From assembly GCF_004310345.1 (NCBI RefSeq), contig NZ_SISK01000012.1:16935-80934 (forward strand): a DNA stretch of 64,000 nucleotides, read 5' to 3'. Made by a program: the position numbers and the translations under genes. The notes under the pieces were generated by a model. That model did not search any database and was not told the DNA's origin. It saw only the letters and a program-made list of their open reading frames with translations. Shown piece after piece: positions 34,569 to 42,646 of the stretch. Position 1 is the stretch's first letter. Every line of letters starts with the position of its first letter. Source of the DNA: Paracoccus subflavus (lineage in GTDB: Bacteria > Pseudomonadota > Alphaproteobacteria > Rhodobacterales > Rhodobacteraceae).

Positions 34569-35669
34569 ATGGCCGGGATGCAGACGCCCTTTTACCTGAT
34601 CGACAAGCCGGCCCTGCGCCGCAACATGGAAAAGGTCGCGCATCTGCGGCAGGCGTCGGGGGCCAAGGCGCTGCTGGCGCTGAAGTGCTTTGCCACCTGG
34701 TCGGTGTTCGACCTGATGCGCGACTGCATGGACGGCACCACCTCGTCCTCGCTTTATGAGCTGCGCCTGGGGCATGACACCTTTGGCAAGGAAACCCACG
34801 CCTATTCCGTCGCCTGGGCCGATCACGAGATCGACGAGGCGGTGGGTTATGCCGACAAGATCATCTTCAACAGTCTGTCCCAGCTTGACCGGTTCGGCGA
34901 CAAGGCCCGTCACATCACCACCGGTCTGCGCCTGAACCCGCGCTTTTCCACCAGCGGCTTCGACCTGGCCGACCCCGCCCGCCCCTTCAGCCGCCTGGGC
35001 GAATGGGACCGCGAGCGTCTGGAATCGGCGATGGACCGGATCAGCGGGGTGATGATCCATTACAACTGTGAAAACCGCGACTTCGACCTGTTCGACAGCC
35101 AACTGACCCGGATCGAGGCCGAGTTCGGCGACATCCTGAAACGACTGGACTGGGTGAGCCTGGGTGGCGGCATCCACTTCACCGGCGAAGGCTATCCGCT
35201 GGACCGCCTGGCCGACCGGCTCAGGGCGTTCCAGGACCGCTTCGGCGTGCAGGCCTATCTGGAGCCGGGCGAGGCCAGCATCACCGGCACCACCACGCTG
35301 GAGGTCAGCGTGCTGGACATCATCGACAACGGCAAAAAGGTCGCCATCGTGGACAGCAGCATCGAGGCGCATATGCTGGATCTGCTGATCTATCGCGAAA
35401 CCGCCAAGCTGCCGCAGTCTGGCGCCCACGAATACCAGATCGCGGGCAAGACCTGCCTTGCGGGCGACATCTTCGGGGATGCGCGTTTTGAAAAGCCCCT
35501 GTCCGTGGGCGATCGCATCAGCATCGCCGACGCGGCTGGCTATACCATGGTCAAGAAGAACTGGTTCAACGGGGTCGCCATGCCCGCCATCGCCATCCGG
35601 GAAGACGACGGAACAATCCGCATCGTCCGCAGCTTTTCTTATCAAGACTACAAGTCCAGCCTGTCGTAA
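34569..35669 (+). CDS. nspC: carboxynorspermidine decarboxylase
   Basis: A 366-residue PLP enzyme of the alanine-racemase-fold decarboxylase group. It removes CO2 from carboxynorspermidine/carboxyspermidine, the last step of the alternative polyamine route. The Schiff-base Lys is in ALLALKCFATWSVFDLM (about residue 41). SSLYELRLGHDTFGKETHAY, MIHYNCENRDFDLF and VSLGGGIHFTGEGYP are family landmarks, and LEPGEASITGTTTLEV is the phosphate-binding part. The next gene (35704) is the dehydrogenase of the same pathway, so the two make an operon. Confidence 0.95.
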   Translation: MAGMQTPFYLIDKPALRRNMEKVAHLRQASGAKALLALKCFATWSVFDLMRDCMDGTTSSSLYELRLGHDTFGKETHAYSVAWADHEIDEAVGYADKIIFNSLSQLDRFGDKARHITTGLRLNPRFSTSGFDLADPARPFSRLGEWDRERLESAMDRISGVMIHYNCENRDFDLFDSQLTRIEAEFGDILKRLDWVSLGGGIHFTGEGYPLDRLADRLRAFQDRFGVQAYLEPGEASITGTTTLEVSVLDIIDNGKKVAIVDSSIEAHMLDLLIYRETAKLPQSGAHEYQIAGKTCLAGDIFGDARFEKPLSVGDRISIADAAGYTMVKKNWFNGVAMPAIAIREDDGTIRIVRSFSYQDYKSSLS

Positions 35670-35703
35670 GGCGCCCTCTCGGCAACCCGGAAAGGAACCG
35701 TAA

Positions 35704-36930
35704 TTGGCCAGGAAGAACGTCCTCATCGTCGGCGCGGGCGGCGTCGCGCAAGTCGTGGCGCATAAGGTGGCGCAACGGGCTGCGGAATTCGGCGACCTGC
35801 ACATCGCCAACCGCACCCAGGCCAGGGCCAATGCGATCATCCGGACGCTGCGCGACAAGGGCCATGACATGCCCTTCACCAGCCATGCGCTGGACGCGAT
35901 GGATGCGGGCGCGGTCGAGGCGCTGATCCGTCAGGTGGGCGCCGGGATCGTGATCAACGTGGGTTCGGCCTTCATCAACATGACGGTGCTTGAGGGCTGC
36001 ATCCGCGCGGGCGCCGCCTATATCGACACGGCCATCCATGAAGACCCTGCCAAGATCTGCGAGACGCCCCCCTGGTACGGCAACTATGAATGGAAGCGGC
36101 GCGAGGACGTGGAAAAGGCCGGCATCACCGCCGTGCTGGGGGCGGGGTTCGATCCGGGCGTGGTCAACGCCTATGCCCGCTTGGCCGAGGACGAGTATTT
36201 CGACAAGATCGACAGCATCGACATCGTGGACATCAATGCGGGTTCCCACGGCCGCTGGTTCGCCACGAATTTCGATCCCGAGATCAACTTCCGCGAATTC
36301 ACCGGTACCGTCTATTCCTGGCAGGGCGGCGAATGGCGCGAGAACAGGATGTTCGAGGTTGGTCGCGAATGGGATCTGCCGGTCGTGGGCAAACGCAAGG
36401 CCTATCTGTCCGGCCATGACGAGGTGCACAGCCTGTCGGCCCGTTACAAGGATGCCGATGTGCGCTTCTGGATGGGCTTTGGGGATCACTATATCAACGT
36501 CTTCACCGTTCTGCAGAACCTGGGCCTTTTGTCCGAACAGCCCGTGACGACCGCCGAGGGTCTGGAGGTCGTGCCGCTGAAGGTGGTCAAGGCCGTGCTG
36601 CCCGACCCGGCCAGTCTGGCCCCCGATTACCAGGGCAAGACCTGCATCGGCGATCTGGTCAAGGGCAGCCTGGACGGCAAGCCGGGCGAGGTTTTCATCT
36701 ACAACGTCGCCGACCACCGGGACGCCTTTGCCGAGGTCGGCAGCCAGGGCATCAGCTACACGGCGGGCGTGCCGCCGGTCGCCGCCGCCATCCTGATCGC
36801 ACGGGGCATCTGGGATGTGAAGCGGATGGTCAATGTCGAGGATCTGCCCGCGCGCCCCTTCCTTGAGCTTTTGGGGGAAATGGGCTTGTCCACGCGTGTG
36901 ATCGACGCCGAGGGCGACCACCCGATCTGA
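35704..36930 (+). CDS. carboxynorspermidine/carboxyspermidine dehydrogenase
   Basis: A 408-residue saccharopine dehydrogenase family protein. The N-terminal Rossmann motif is KNVLIVGAGGVAQVVAHKVA, followed by HIANRTQARANAIIRTL. AYIDTAIHEDPAKICETPPW and VLGAGFDPGVVNAYARLA are typical of the CANSDH group. It would reduce the Schiff base formed from aspartate semialdehyde and a diamine with NADPH. It starts with TTG; AAAGGAA lies upstream. The direct neighbour nspC supports this role over lysine catabolism. Confidence 0.92.
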   Translation: MARKNVLIVGAGGVAQVVAHKVAQRAAEFGDLHIANRTQARANAIIRTLRDKGHDMPFTSHALDAMDAGAVEALIRQVGAGIVINVGSAFINMTVLEGCIRAGAAYIDTAIHEDPAKICETPPWYGNYEWKRREDVEKAGITAVLGAGFDPGVVNAYARLAEDEYFDKIDSIDIVDINAGSHGRWFATNFDPEINFREFTGTVYSWQGGEWRENRMFEVGREWDLPVVGKRKAYLSGHDEVHSLSARYKDADVRFWMGFGDHYINVFTVLQNLGLLSEQPVTTAEGLEVVPLKVVKAVLPDPASLAPDYQGKTCIGDLVKGSLDGKPGEVFIYNVADHRDAFAEVGSQGISYTAGVPPVAAAILIARGIWDVKRMVNVEDLPARPFLELLGEMGLSTRVIDAEGDHPI

Positions 36931-37023
36931 TCTGTCCCGGATCTTGCGCCATTTGACAGTGATCCGGAACAGCCGGGTCATCCTTTGCGTTCGGGGCCAT
37001 GCCAGTGACGGGGGGACAGGGTC

Positions 37024-38268
37024 GTGGCCGAAAAGAAGTACATTTTTCCGGGATTTCGCGGAGACAGCAGCGGCGCCAGCAGCCGCGCGGCCAACTGGGC
37101 GATCATCGGCATCTTTCTGATCATGGCCTTTGCGGCGATTGCCGCCGGGCGTGATTTCCTGATGCCGGTGACGCTGGCGCTGCTGCTGTTCTTCGTATTC
37201 ACCCCCATCCGGCGTCTGGCCCGTCGGCGCCGCATCCCGGATGCGCTGACGGCTGGGGTGCTGACGCTCAGCCTGATCCTGGCCATCGCCCTGATTGCCC
37301 TGGCGGCCAGCGGACCCATCAACCGGGCGGTCCAGAATCTGCCCACGATCCAGTTTCAACTGGAACAGAAGTTCAGCGAACTGCGCGAATCCTTTTCTGG
37401 TCTGGAGGAGGCCGCCAAGCAACTGGAGGAGGCCCAGACAACAGATCCCGACGGCGACCCCGCGCCCGTCGTCACCGTCCAGGAGGCCGGCGAAAGCCCG
37501 CTGACCACCGTGATGCGCTGGACGCCGACCATCATCGGACAGATGATCTTTACCCTGTTTCTTTTGTTCTTCATGCTCGCCTCGGGCGATCTTCTGTATC
37601 TCAAGATCGTGCAAAGCTTCGATTCCATGCGCGAAAAGCGGAATGCCTATCTGGCGTTGCGCCAGATCGAGGATTCGCTGGGTAATTATCTGGGCGCCAT
37701 CACCATCATCAATGCCGGTCTAGGGCTGGCCATTGGTCTGGCGATGTATGCCTGGGGCCTGCCGGGCGCGGTGCTGTTCGGACTCAGCGGCTTTGTGCTG
37801 AACTTCATCCCCTATCTGGGTGCCATCGCGGGGGTCGCTCTATCCGGCGTGGTGGCCCTGGTGGTGATGCCAGGGATCTTCTGGCCGATGATGGTGGCCG
37901 GCAGCTATCTGCTGCTGACCTCGCTCGAGGGGCAATTCATCACGCCCTATTTCGTGTCGCGCCGCCTGCAGATGAACACGGTGGTGGTGTTTCTGGGGGT
38001 GGCGCTCTGGGCCTGGCTGTGGTCGGTCTTGGGCATGATCATCGCTGTGCCGGTTCTGGTCGTCCTGCGGGTTCTGGCCGATTATATCCCTGGCTGGGAA
38101 AAGTTCGGCAACTTCCTGGCAGGCGAGGCGCCGCCGGTCATCGAGGATGAGGACGAGGAAGAAGCGCGCGACATCGTCGAGGCAGGGGCCGAGGCCGAGG
38201 ACGAGCCTGCGGCGGCCCAAATGACCGCCGAGGTCGTCGCCAGCGAACCCGCCTCCAAGCCGATCTAA
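37024..38268 (+). CDS. AI-2E family transporter (YdiK/PerM type)
   Basis: A 414-residue membrane protein with about eight helices. The N-terminal pair is WAIIGIFLIMAFAAIAAG and FLMPVTLALLLFFVFTPI. A soluble loop of about 90 residues follows (Gln/Glu-rich, 110-160). The C-terminal helices carry the family signature LNFIPYLGAIAGVALSGVVAL and LEGQFITPYFVSRRLQMNTV. The final 50 residues are an acidic tail (EDEDEEEARDIVEAGAEAED). The family ranges from autoinducer export to permease-like functions and sodium/proton exchange. The substrate is not predictable. GTG start. Confidence 0.9.
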   Translation: MAEKKYIFPGFRGDSSGASSRAANWAIIGIFLIMAFAAIAAGRDFLMPVTLALLLFFVFTPIRRLARRRRIPDALTAGVLTLSLILAIALIALAASGPINRAVQNLPTIQFQLEQKFSELRESFSGLEEAAKQLEEAQTTDPDGDPAPVVTVQEAGESPLTTVMRWTPTIIGQMIFTLFLLFFMLASGDLLYLKIVQSFDSMREKRNAYLALRQIEDSLGNYLGAITIINAGLGLAIGLAMYAWGLPGAVLFGLSGFVLNFIPYLGAIAGVALSGVVALVVMPGIFWPMMVAGSYLLLTSLEGQFITPYFVSRRLQMNTVVVFLGVALWAWLWSVLGMIIAVPVLVVLRVLADYIPGWEKFGNFLAGEAPPVIEDEDEEEARDIVEAGAEAEDEPAAAQMTAEVVASEPASKPI

Positions 38269-38384
38269 CTTTTTCAAAGGGCAGAAAACCTTTCCAGGCG
38301 CCCTTGGAAAAACGGTCGCCATGCCGTATCCAGCGCCAATGTGCGCGATGGTATACCGTCGCCAAGGACGAAAGGATCTGTTGG

Positions 38385-40544
38385 ATGATCGAAACCCGTT
38401 ATACCCAGCGTCACGGCTTGGAAGTCGCTCGGGAACTGGCTGATTTTGTGGAAACCCAAGTCCTGCCCGGCACCGGTGTCGATGCGGACCGGTTCTGGTC
38501 GGGCTATGCCGAACTGCTATCCGAATTCGGCGCCGAGAACCGCGCGCTTCTGGCCCGTCGGGCCGAGCTTCAGGACCGGATCGACGCATGGCACAAGGCC
38601 AGGGACAACCAGCCCTGGGACACGGCGGCCTATCGCGCCTTTCTGACCGAGATCGGCTATCTGGTCCCCGAACCCGCACCTTTCCAGATCGGCAACGGCC
38701 GGATCGACCCTGAAATCGCCGAGGTCGCCGGCCCGCAGCTTGTGGTTCCGGTCAGCAATGCCCGCTTTGCCCTGAATGCCGCCAATGCGCGCTGGGGATC
38801 GCTTTATGATGCGCTCTATGGCTCGGATGTCATGGGACCGCCCCCGGCGGGCGGCGGCATCGACCCGGCCCGCCGCGACGCCGTCGTGGCCCGCGCCGCA
38901 CAGTTCCTGGACGAGGCTTTCCCCCTGACCGGCGGCAGCCATGCCCAGGTATCCGGATACCGCGCCGATGCGGACGGCCTGAAGGCCACGATCGAAGGAT
39001 CCGAGGTCGCGCTGCGCGATCCCTCGGCCTATGTCGGACGCCGGATCGAGGGTGGGGATACCGCGCTGGTGCTGCGTCACCACGGGCTGCATGTCGAACT
39101 GATCATCAACCCGGATCATCCGATCGGCGCTGCCTCGCCCTCTGGCCTGCGCGACGTGGTTCTGGAGGCGGCACTGACCGCCATCCAGGATTGCGAGGAC
39201 AGCGTCGCGGCGGTCGATGCCGAGGACAAGGTGGCCGTCTATGCCAACTGGCTGGGCCTGATGAAGGGCGATCTGACGGATACCTTCGACAAGGGCGGAA
39301 AGCAGATGACCCGCCGCCTGAATGCCGACCGCGAGGTCACGCGTCCGGACGGCAGCACCATCACCCTGCCTGGGCGGGCGCTGCTGCTGGTGCGCAACGT
39401 CGGCTTGCTGATGACCACCGACGCGGTGCGCCTGAACGGCGAGGAAACGCCCGAGGGGCTGATGGACGCCGTGGTCACGACCGCCTGTGCCATCCATGAC
39501 CTGAAAAAGACCGAAGGACCGCGAAACAGCCGCGTGGGCGCGGTCTATGTCGTCAAGCCCAAGATGCACGGTCCCGACGAGGCGGCCTTTGCCGACCGCA
39601 CCTTTACCAAGGTCGAACGGATCCTCGGCCTGCCCGCCAACACCGTCAAGCTGGGCCTGATGGACGAGGAACGCCGCACAAGTGCCAATCTGGCGGCGAC
39701 CATCCACGCCTTGCGCAACCGGTTGTTCTTCATCAATACCGGTTTTCTGGACCGCACGGGTGACGAGATTCACACCACCATGCAGGCAGGTGCCTTTGCG
39801 GGACGCGATGCCACGCGCCGGTCGGGCTGGCTCAAGGCCTATGAGGACCGCAACGTGCGGATCGGCCTGAATGCGGGCCTGCGCGGGCGTGCGCAGATCG
39901 GCAAGGGCATGTGGGCGAAACCGGATGCCCTGGCTGAAATGGTGCAGACCAAGATCGGCCATCCGCAATCGGGCGCCAACACCGCCTGGGTGCCCAGTCC
40001 GACCGCTGCGACGCTGCACGCGCTGCATTACCACATGGTCGATGTCGCCGCGCGTCAGGACGAACTGTCAGGCCAGCCGGTTCCCGATCTGGACCTGCTG
40101 CTGACCCCGGCGCTGATGAGCGACGCCCCCCTGTCGCAGGACCAGATCCTGCGCGAGGTGGACAACAGCGCCCAGGGCATCCTGGGCTATGTGGTCCGCT
40201 GGGTCGATCAGGGCATCGGCTGTTCCAAGGTTCCCGACATCGACGACGTGCCGATGATGGAAGATCGCGCAACCTGTCGCATCAGCGCGCAACTGCTGGC
40301 GAACTGGCTGGAACAGGGCATCGTCACCCGCGATCAGGTCGAGGATGCGCTGCGCCGCATGGCGTTGAAGGTGGACGAACAGAACGCGGGCGATCCGAAC
40401 TATGTGCCGATGGCCCCGTCCTATGACGGCCCGGCCTTTCAGGCCGCGCGTGATCTGGTGCTGACCGGCACCACGCAGCCCTCGGGCTATACCGAGCCCG
40501 CACTGCACGCGCGGCGGCGCCAAGCCAAGGCGATGCGGGGCTGA
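38385..40544 (+). CDS. glcB: malate synthase G
   Basis: A 719-residue enzyme that condenses glyoxylate with acetyl-CoA to give malate. The length is that of isoform G. Landmarks are NAANARWGSLYDALYGSDVM, AIQDCEDSVAAVDAEDK (Mg/glyoxylate region), IVGRA-type NSRVGAVYVVKPKMHGPDE, GLMDEERRTSANLAATIHAL and NTAWVPSPTAATLHALHYHM. ATG follows an AAAGGA site. No glycolate oxidase or isocitrate lyase gene is adjacent, so regulation with the glyoxylate pathway cannot be read here. Weak inverted repeats follow the stop. Confidence 0.97.
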   Translation: MIETRYTQRHGLEVARELADFVETQVLPGTGVDADRFWSGYAELLSEFGAENRALLARRAELQDRIDAWHKARDNQPWDTAAYRAFLTEIGYLVPEPAPFQIGNGRIDPEIAEVAGPQLVVPVSNARFALNAANARWGSLYDALYGSDVMGPPPAGGGIDPARRDAVVARAAQFLDEAFPLTGGSHAQVSGYRADADGLKATIEGSEVALRDPSAYVGRRIEGGDTALVLRHHGLHVELIINPDHPIGAASPSGLRDVVLEAALTAIQDCEDSVAAVDAEDKVAVYANWLGLMKGDLTDTFDKGGKQMTRRLNADREVTRPDGSTITLPGRALLLVRNVGLLMTTDAVRLNGEETPEGLMDAVVTTACAIHDLKKTEGPRNSRVGAVYVVKPKMHGPDEAAFADRTFTKVERILGLPANTVKLGLMDEERRTSANLAATIHALRNRLFFINTGFLDRTGDEIHTTMQAGAFAGRDATRRSGWLKAYEDRNVRIGLNAGLRGRAQIGKGMWAKPDALAEMVQTKIGHPQSGANTAWVPSPTAATLHALHYHMVDVAARQDELSGQPVPDLDLLLTPALMSDAPLSQDQILREVDNSAQGILGYVVRWVDQGIGCSKVPDIDDVPMMEDRATCRISAQLLANWLEQGIVTRDQVEDALRRMALKVDEQNAGDPNYVPMAPSYDGPAFQAARDLVLTGTTQPSGYTEPALHARRRQAKAMRG

Positions 40545-40560
40545 CCGGACAGACCGGTCA
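40542..40560 (+). terminator. inverted repeat at the glcB stop, possible terminator
   Basis: TGACCGG and CCGGTCA pair around ACAGA; the left arm contains the glcB stop. A second weak stem, GCCGAG with CTCGGC, lies at 40582-40601 and is followed by TGGGCTTTCC. Neither has a proper T-run, so termination here is only suggested. Confidence 0.25.
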
Positions 40561-40601
40561 ACCCACCGCCCAGACGGTCCGGCCGAGCCTCATCCCTCGG
40601 C

Positions 40602-41011
40602 TGGGCTTTCCTGGACCAGCACGGTCTGGAACGCCGGCCGGGCGGAGTTGCGGCTGCGGACGCGCCGCGATCTGCACAGGACAACCCTCCGGTGCGGATG
40701 GTCCGGTCCCGTCCGGCGGTGCGCTGAATCACCGGAACAGAGACGGGGGAAATGTCTTTTTGCCAGGGAAAATGAATCGCAAAAGCATCGGGTTGAAATA
40801 AATTCCTGCTTCAATGCTGTGAAAAGAACTTGCCAATATCAAAGTCCGGCTGACATGCCATCCTTGATTTATAATGACAGAAGATGGAGTCGTATCTATA
40901 TTTAAGAATAATGGGCTATGATAAGAATTTTTGTTCTTTAATCCGCAGATTTGATGTATTTTGAAAATATAGTCTTTGGTGCCGCTGTGGGCGGATTAAA
41001 GGGAGAGGTTT
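40602..41011. other. non-coding AT-rich gap upstream of the RTX gene
   Basis: This is the longest gene-free stretch in the window. The first part (to about 40740) is GC-rich. From about 40740 to 41010 it turns AT-rich, unlike the rest of the window. It holds a TATAAT at 40870-40875 without a good -35 at normal distance, several A/T runs, and the inverted repeat at 40936-41001. No open reading frame of note is present. It probably holds the promoter and leader of the RTX gene. Confidence 0.5.
40936..41001 (+). promoter_or_regulatory. long inverted repeat in the RTX leader, next to the ribosome binding site
   Basis: CTTTAATCCGC (40936-40946) and GCGGATTAAAG (40991-41001) are perfect 11-base arms separated by 44 bases. 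The right arm runs into GGAGAGG, the ribosome binding site of the RTX gene. Inside the loop is a small nested palindrome, TATTTTGAAAATA. As RNA this could hide or expose the ribosome binding site; as DNA it could be a pair of operator half-sites. Confidence 0.5.
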
Positions 41012-42583
41012 ATGGCACGCTTGATGTTGACGGCTCGTTACAACGGTCTCGATGACTGGCCCGGTCGCCTCCTCGAAGCCGAGGGCGCCACGATCTTCAA
41101 TGCGCGAACCGCCACCAGCTTTGTCTTCACCTATCCTGCGGGTCATGATTTCGCCGGATTCAGGGTCGCGGTGACAGGAACCGGCTTTGCCTATTCCGAC
41201 GGAATGCCGACGGCGGGCAATATTGCGCGGGTGGTGGTCAGCAGCAGCACCGGCCAGCCGGTTCTGACATTCGACAGTTTCCCCACCAATACGCTGGCCA
41301 GCGACCTGTCGCAATTCGCGGCAAGCGTGTTCGGCGCGCGGAATGCCTTGGGCATCGGTCCCCGCCCAAATGGCGAAGGCGCCTGGAGCATGCTGCTGTC
41401 TGGAGCCGATGTGATCAACGGCACCAACGGCAACGACCGGCGCAGCGTCGAAGGGTTCAATTCGGGGAATGACCGGTTCAATATGCTGGCAGGCGACGAT
41501 AGCGTGGCGGGCGGGATCGGCAACGACACCATTTTCGGCGGCAGCGGCTTTGACGAGATCAGCTTTGAGCGGACCACGCACAGTGTGGGCGATTCCGCCT
41601 TTCGCGGCATCAGCGTCAACATGGCGACCGGCAAGCTGATCGACTGCTGGGGCGGAACCGACACATTTTTCAGCATTGAGAGGATTATCGGATCCCGCTT
41701 CAACGACGTCTTCATCGGCAATGCCGACCGCAACGATTTCGCCGGGCTTCGCGGCAACGATGTCTTTAACGGCGGCGGCGATCATCGCGACAGGGTCCGC
41801 TATGGCGACGATTATTGGCAGGGCGGTCGGCAGGGGATCGTGGTCGATCTGGAAACCTCGAATATCGGCGGGGTCATCCGCGGCACGATCCGCGACGGCT
41901 TCGGCAACCGCGACACCGTCATCAATATCGAGCGCGTTAACGGCACGCGCTATAATGACGTTTTTGTCGGATCAAGCGAACGCAATGCCTTTGTCGGGGC
42001 CGAGGGCCGCGATGTCTTCAACGGCATGGGCTCAAGGGACGCGATCAGCTTTGACGTCGGCTATACCGGCGTCGCACAAACCGGGATCGTGGTGAATCTC
42101 AGGCTTGCCGCGAACCAGATCCGGAACGATGGTTTCGGCAATATCGAGACGGCTCTGTCGATCGAGGATATTTGGGCCAGCGAGCAGAACGACCGCCTTA
42201 TCATGAATGGCGCGGACAATTTCGTCTTCGGCAGGGACGGCGCCGATACGATGACGGGTGGCGGCGGCAACGACACCTTTGCCTGGGAAGACGGCGACGA
42301 ATTCGCCAGCGGCGATCGCATCACGGATTTCATCGCCACCGGTGCGCCGAATATCGACCGTCTGGCCTTTGCCGTCGATGCATTCGACAACATGACAACG
42401 ACGCTTCGCCTGGTGAACGGGGCTTCGGCGACCTCGGCTGCGGGAATAGGCCAGTTCGTGTTCAATTCCGCCAACGATACCCTGTTCTGGGATCGGAACG
42501 GCAGCGCGGCTGGCGGTGTCGCGGCGGTCGTCGTGCTGACCGGCGTGAATGCCCTGACGTCAGCGAATTTCGACCTTTTCTGA
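41012..42583 (+). CDS. RTX/hemolysin-type calcium-binding secreted protein
   Basis: A 523-residue protein with a globular N-terminal part (about 1-130) and scattered RTX-type nonapeptide repeats: GGIGNDTIFGGSGFDE, LRGNDVFNGGG and GRDGADTMTGGGGNDTFAW. These repeats bind calcium outside the cell. The C-terminus VNALTSANFDLF is an uncleaved type I secretion signal of the usual kind (Asp, then hydrophobic end). There is no Sec signal, which agrees. Several copies of the segment SIERIIGSRFNDVFIG / NIERVNGTRYNDVFVG point to internal duplication. No T1SS genes are adjacent. The function (adhesin, enzyme or surface layer) is unknown. Confidence 0.88.
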   Translation: MARLMLTARYNGLDDWPGRLLEAEGATIFNARTATSFVFTYPAGHDFAGFRVAVTGTGFAYSDGMPTAGNIARVVVSSSTGQPVLTFDSFPTNTLASDLSQFAASVFGARNALGIGPRPNGEGAWSMLLSGADVINGTNGNDRRSVEGFNSGNDRFNMLAGDDSVAGGIGNDTIFGGSGFDEISFERTTHSVGDSAFRGISVNMATGKLIDCWGGTDTFFSIERIIGSRFNDVFIGNADRNDFAGLRGNDVFNGGGDHRDRVRYGDDYWQGGRQGIVVDLETSNIGGVIRGTIRDGFGNRDTVINIERVNGTRYNDVFVGSSERNAFVGAEGRDVFNGMGSRDAISFDVGYTGVAQTGIVVNLRLAANQIRNDGFGNIETALSIEDIWASEQNDRLIMNGADNFVFGRDGADTMTGGGGNDTFAWEDGDEFASGDRITDFIATGAPNIDRLAFAVDAFDNMTTTLRLVNGASATSAAGIGQFVFNSANDTLFWDRNGSAAGGVAAVVVLTGVNALTSANFDLF

Positions 42584-42591
42584 ATGACCTT

Positions 42592-42626
42592 GGTGCCAGC
42601 CGGCAATCGCATGACCGGCTGGCACC
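42592..42626 (+). terminator. 12-bp hairpin between convergent RTX and MFS genes
   Basis: GGTGCCAGCCGG and CCGGCTGGCACC form a perfect 12-bp stem with an 11-base loop. It lies nine bases after the RTX stop and 20 bases from the MFS stop. No T-run flanks it on either side. It may be a bidirectional block or an mRNA 3'-end stabiliser. Confidence 0.5.
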
Positions 42627-42646
42627 GGGCCATCGTCCCGTCACGT

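Noticed and set aside
40870..40875. TATAAT as -10 of an RTX promoter
   Set aside because: The best -35-like match (CTGACA at 40850-40855) is only 14 bases away, too short for a normal promoter, so I left it unannotated.
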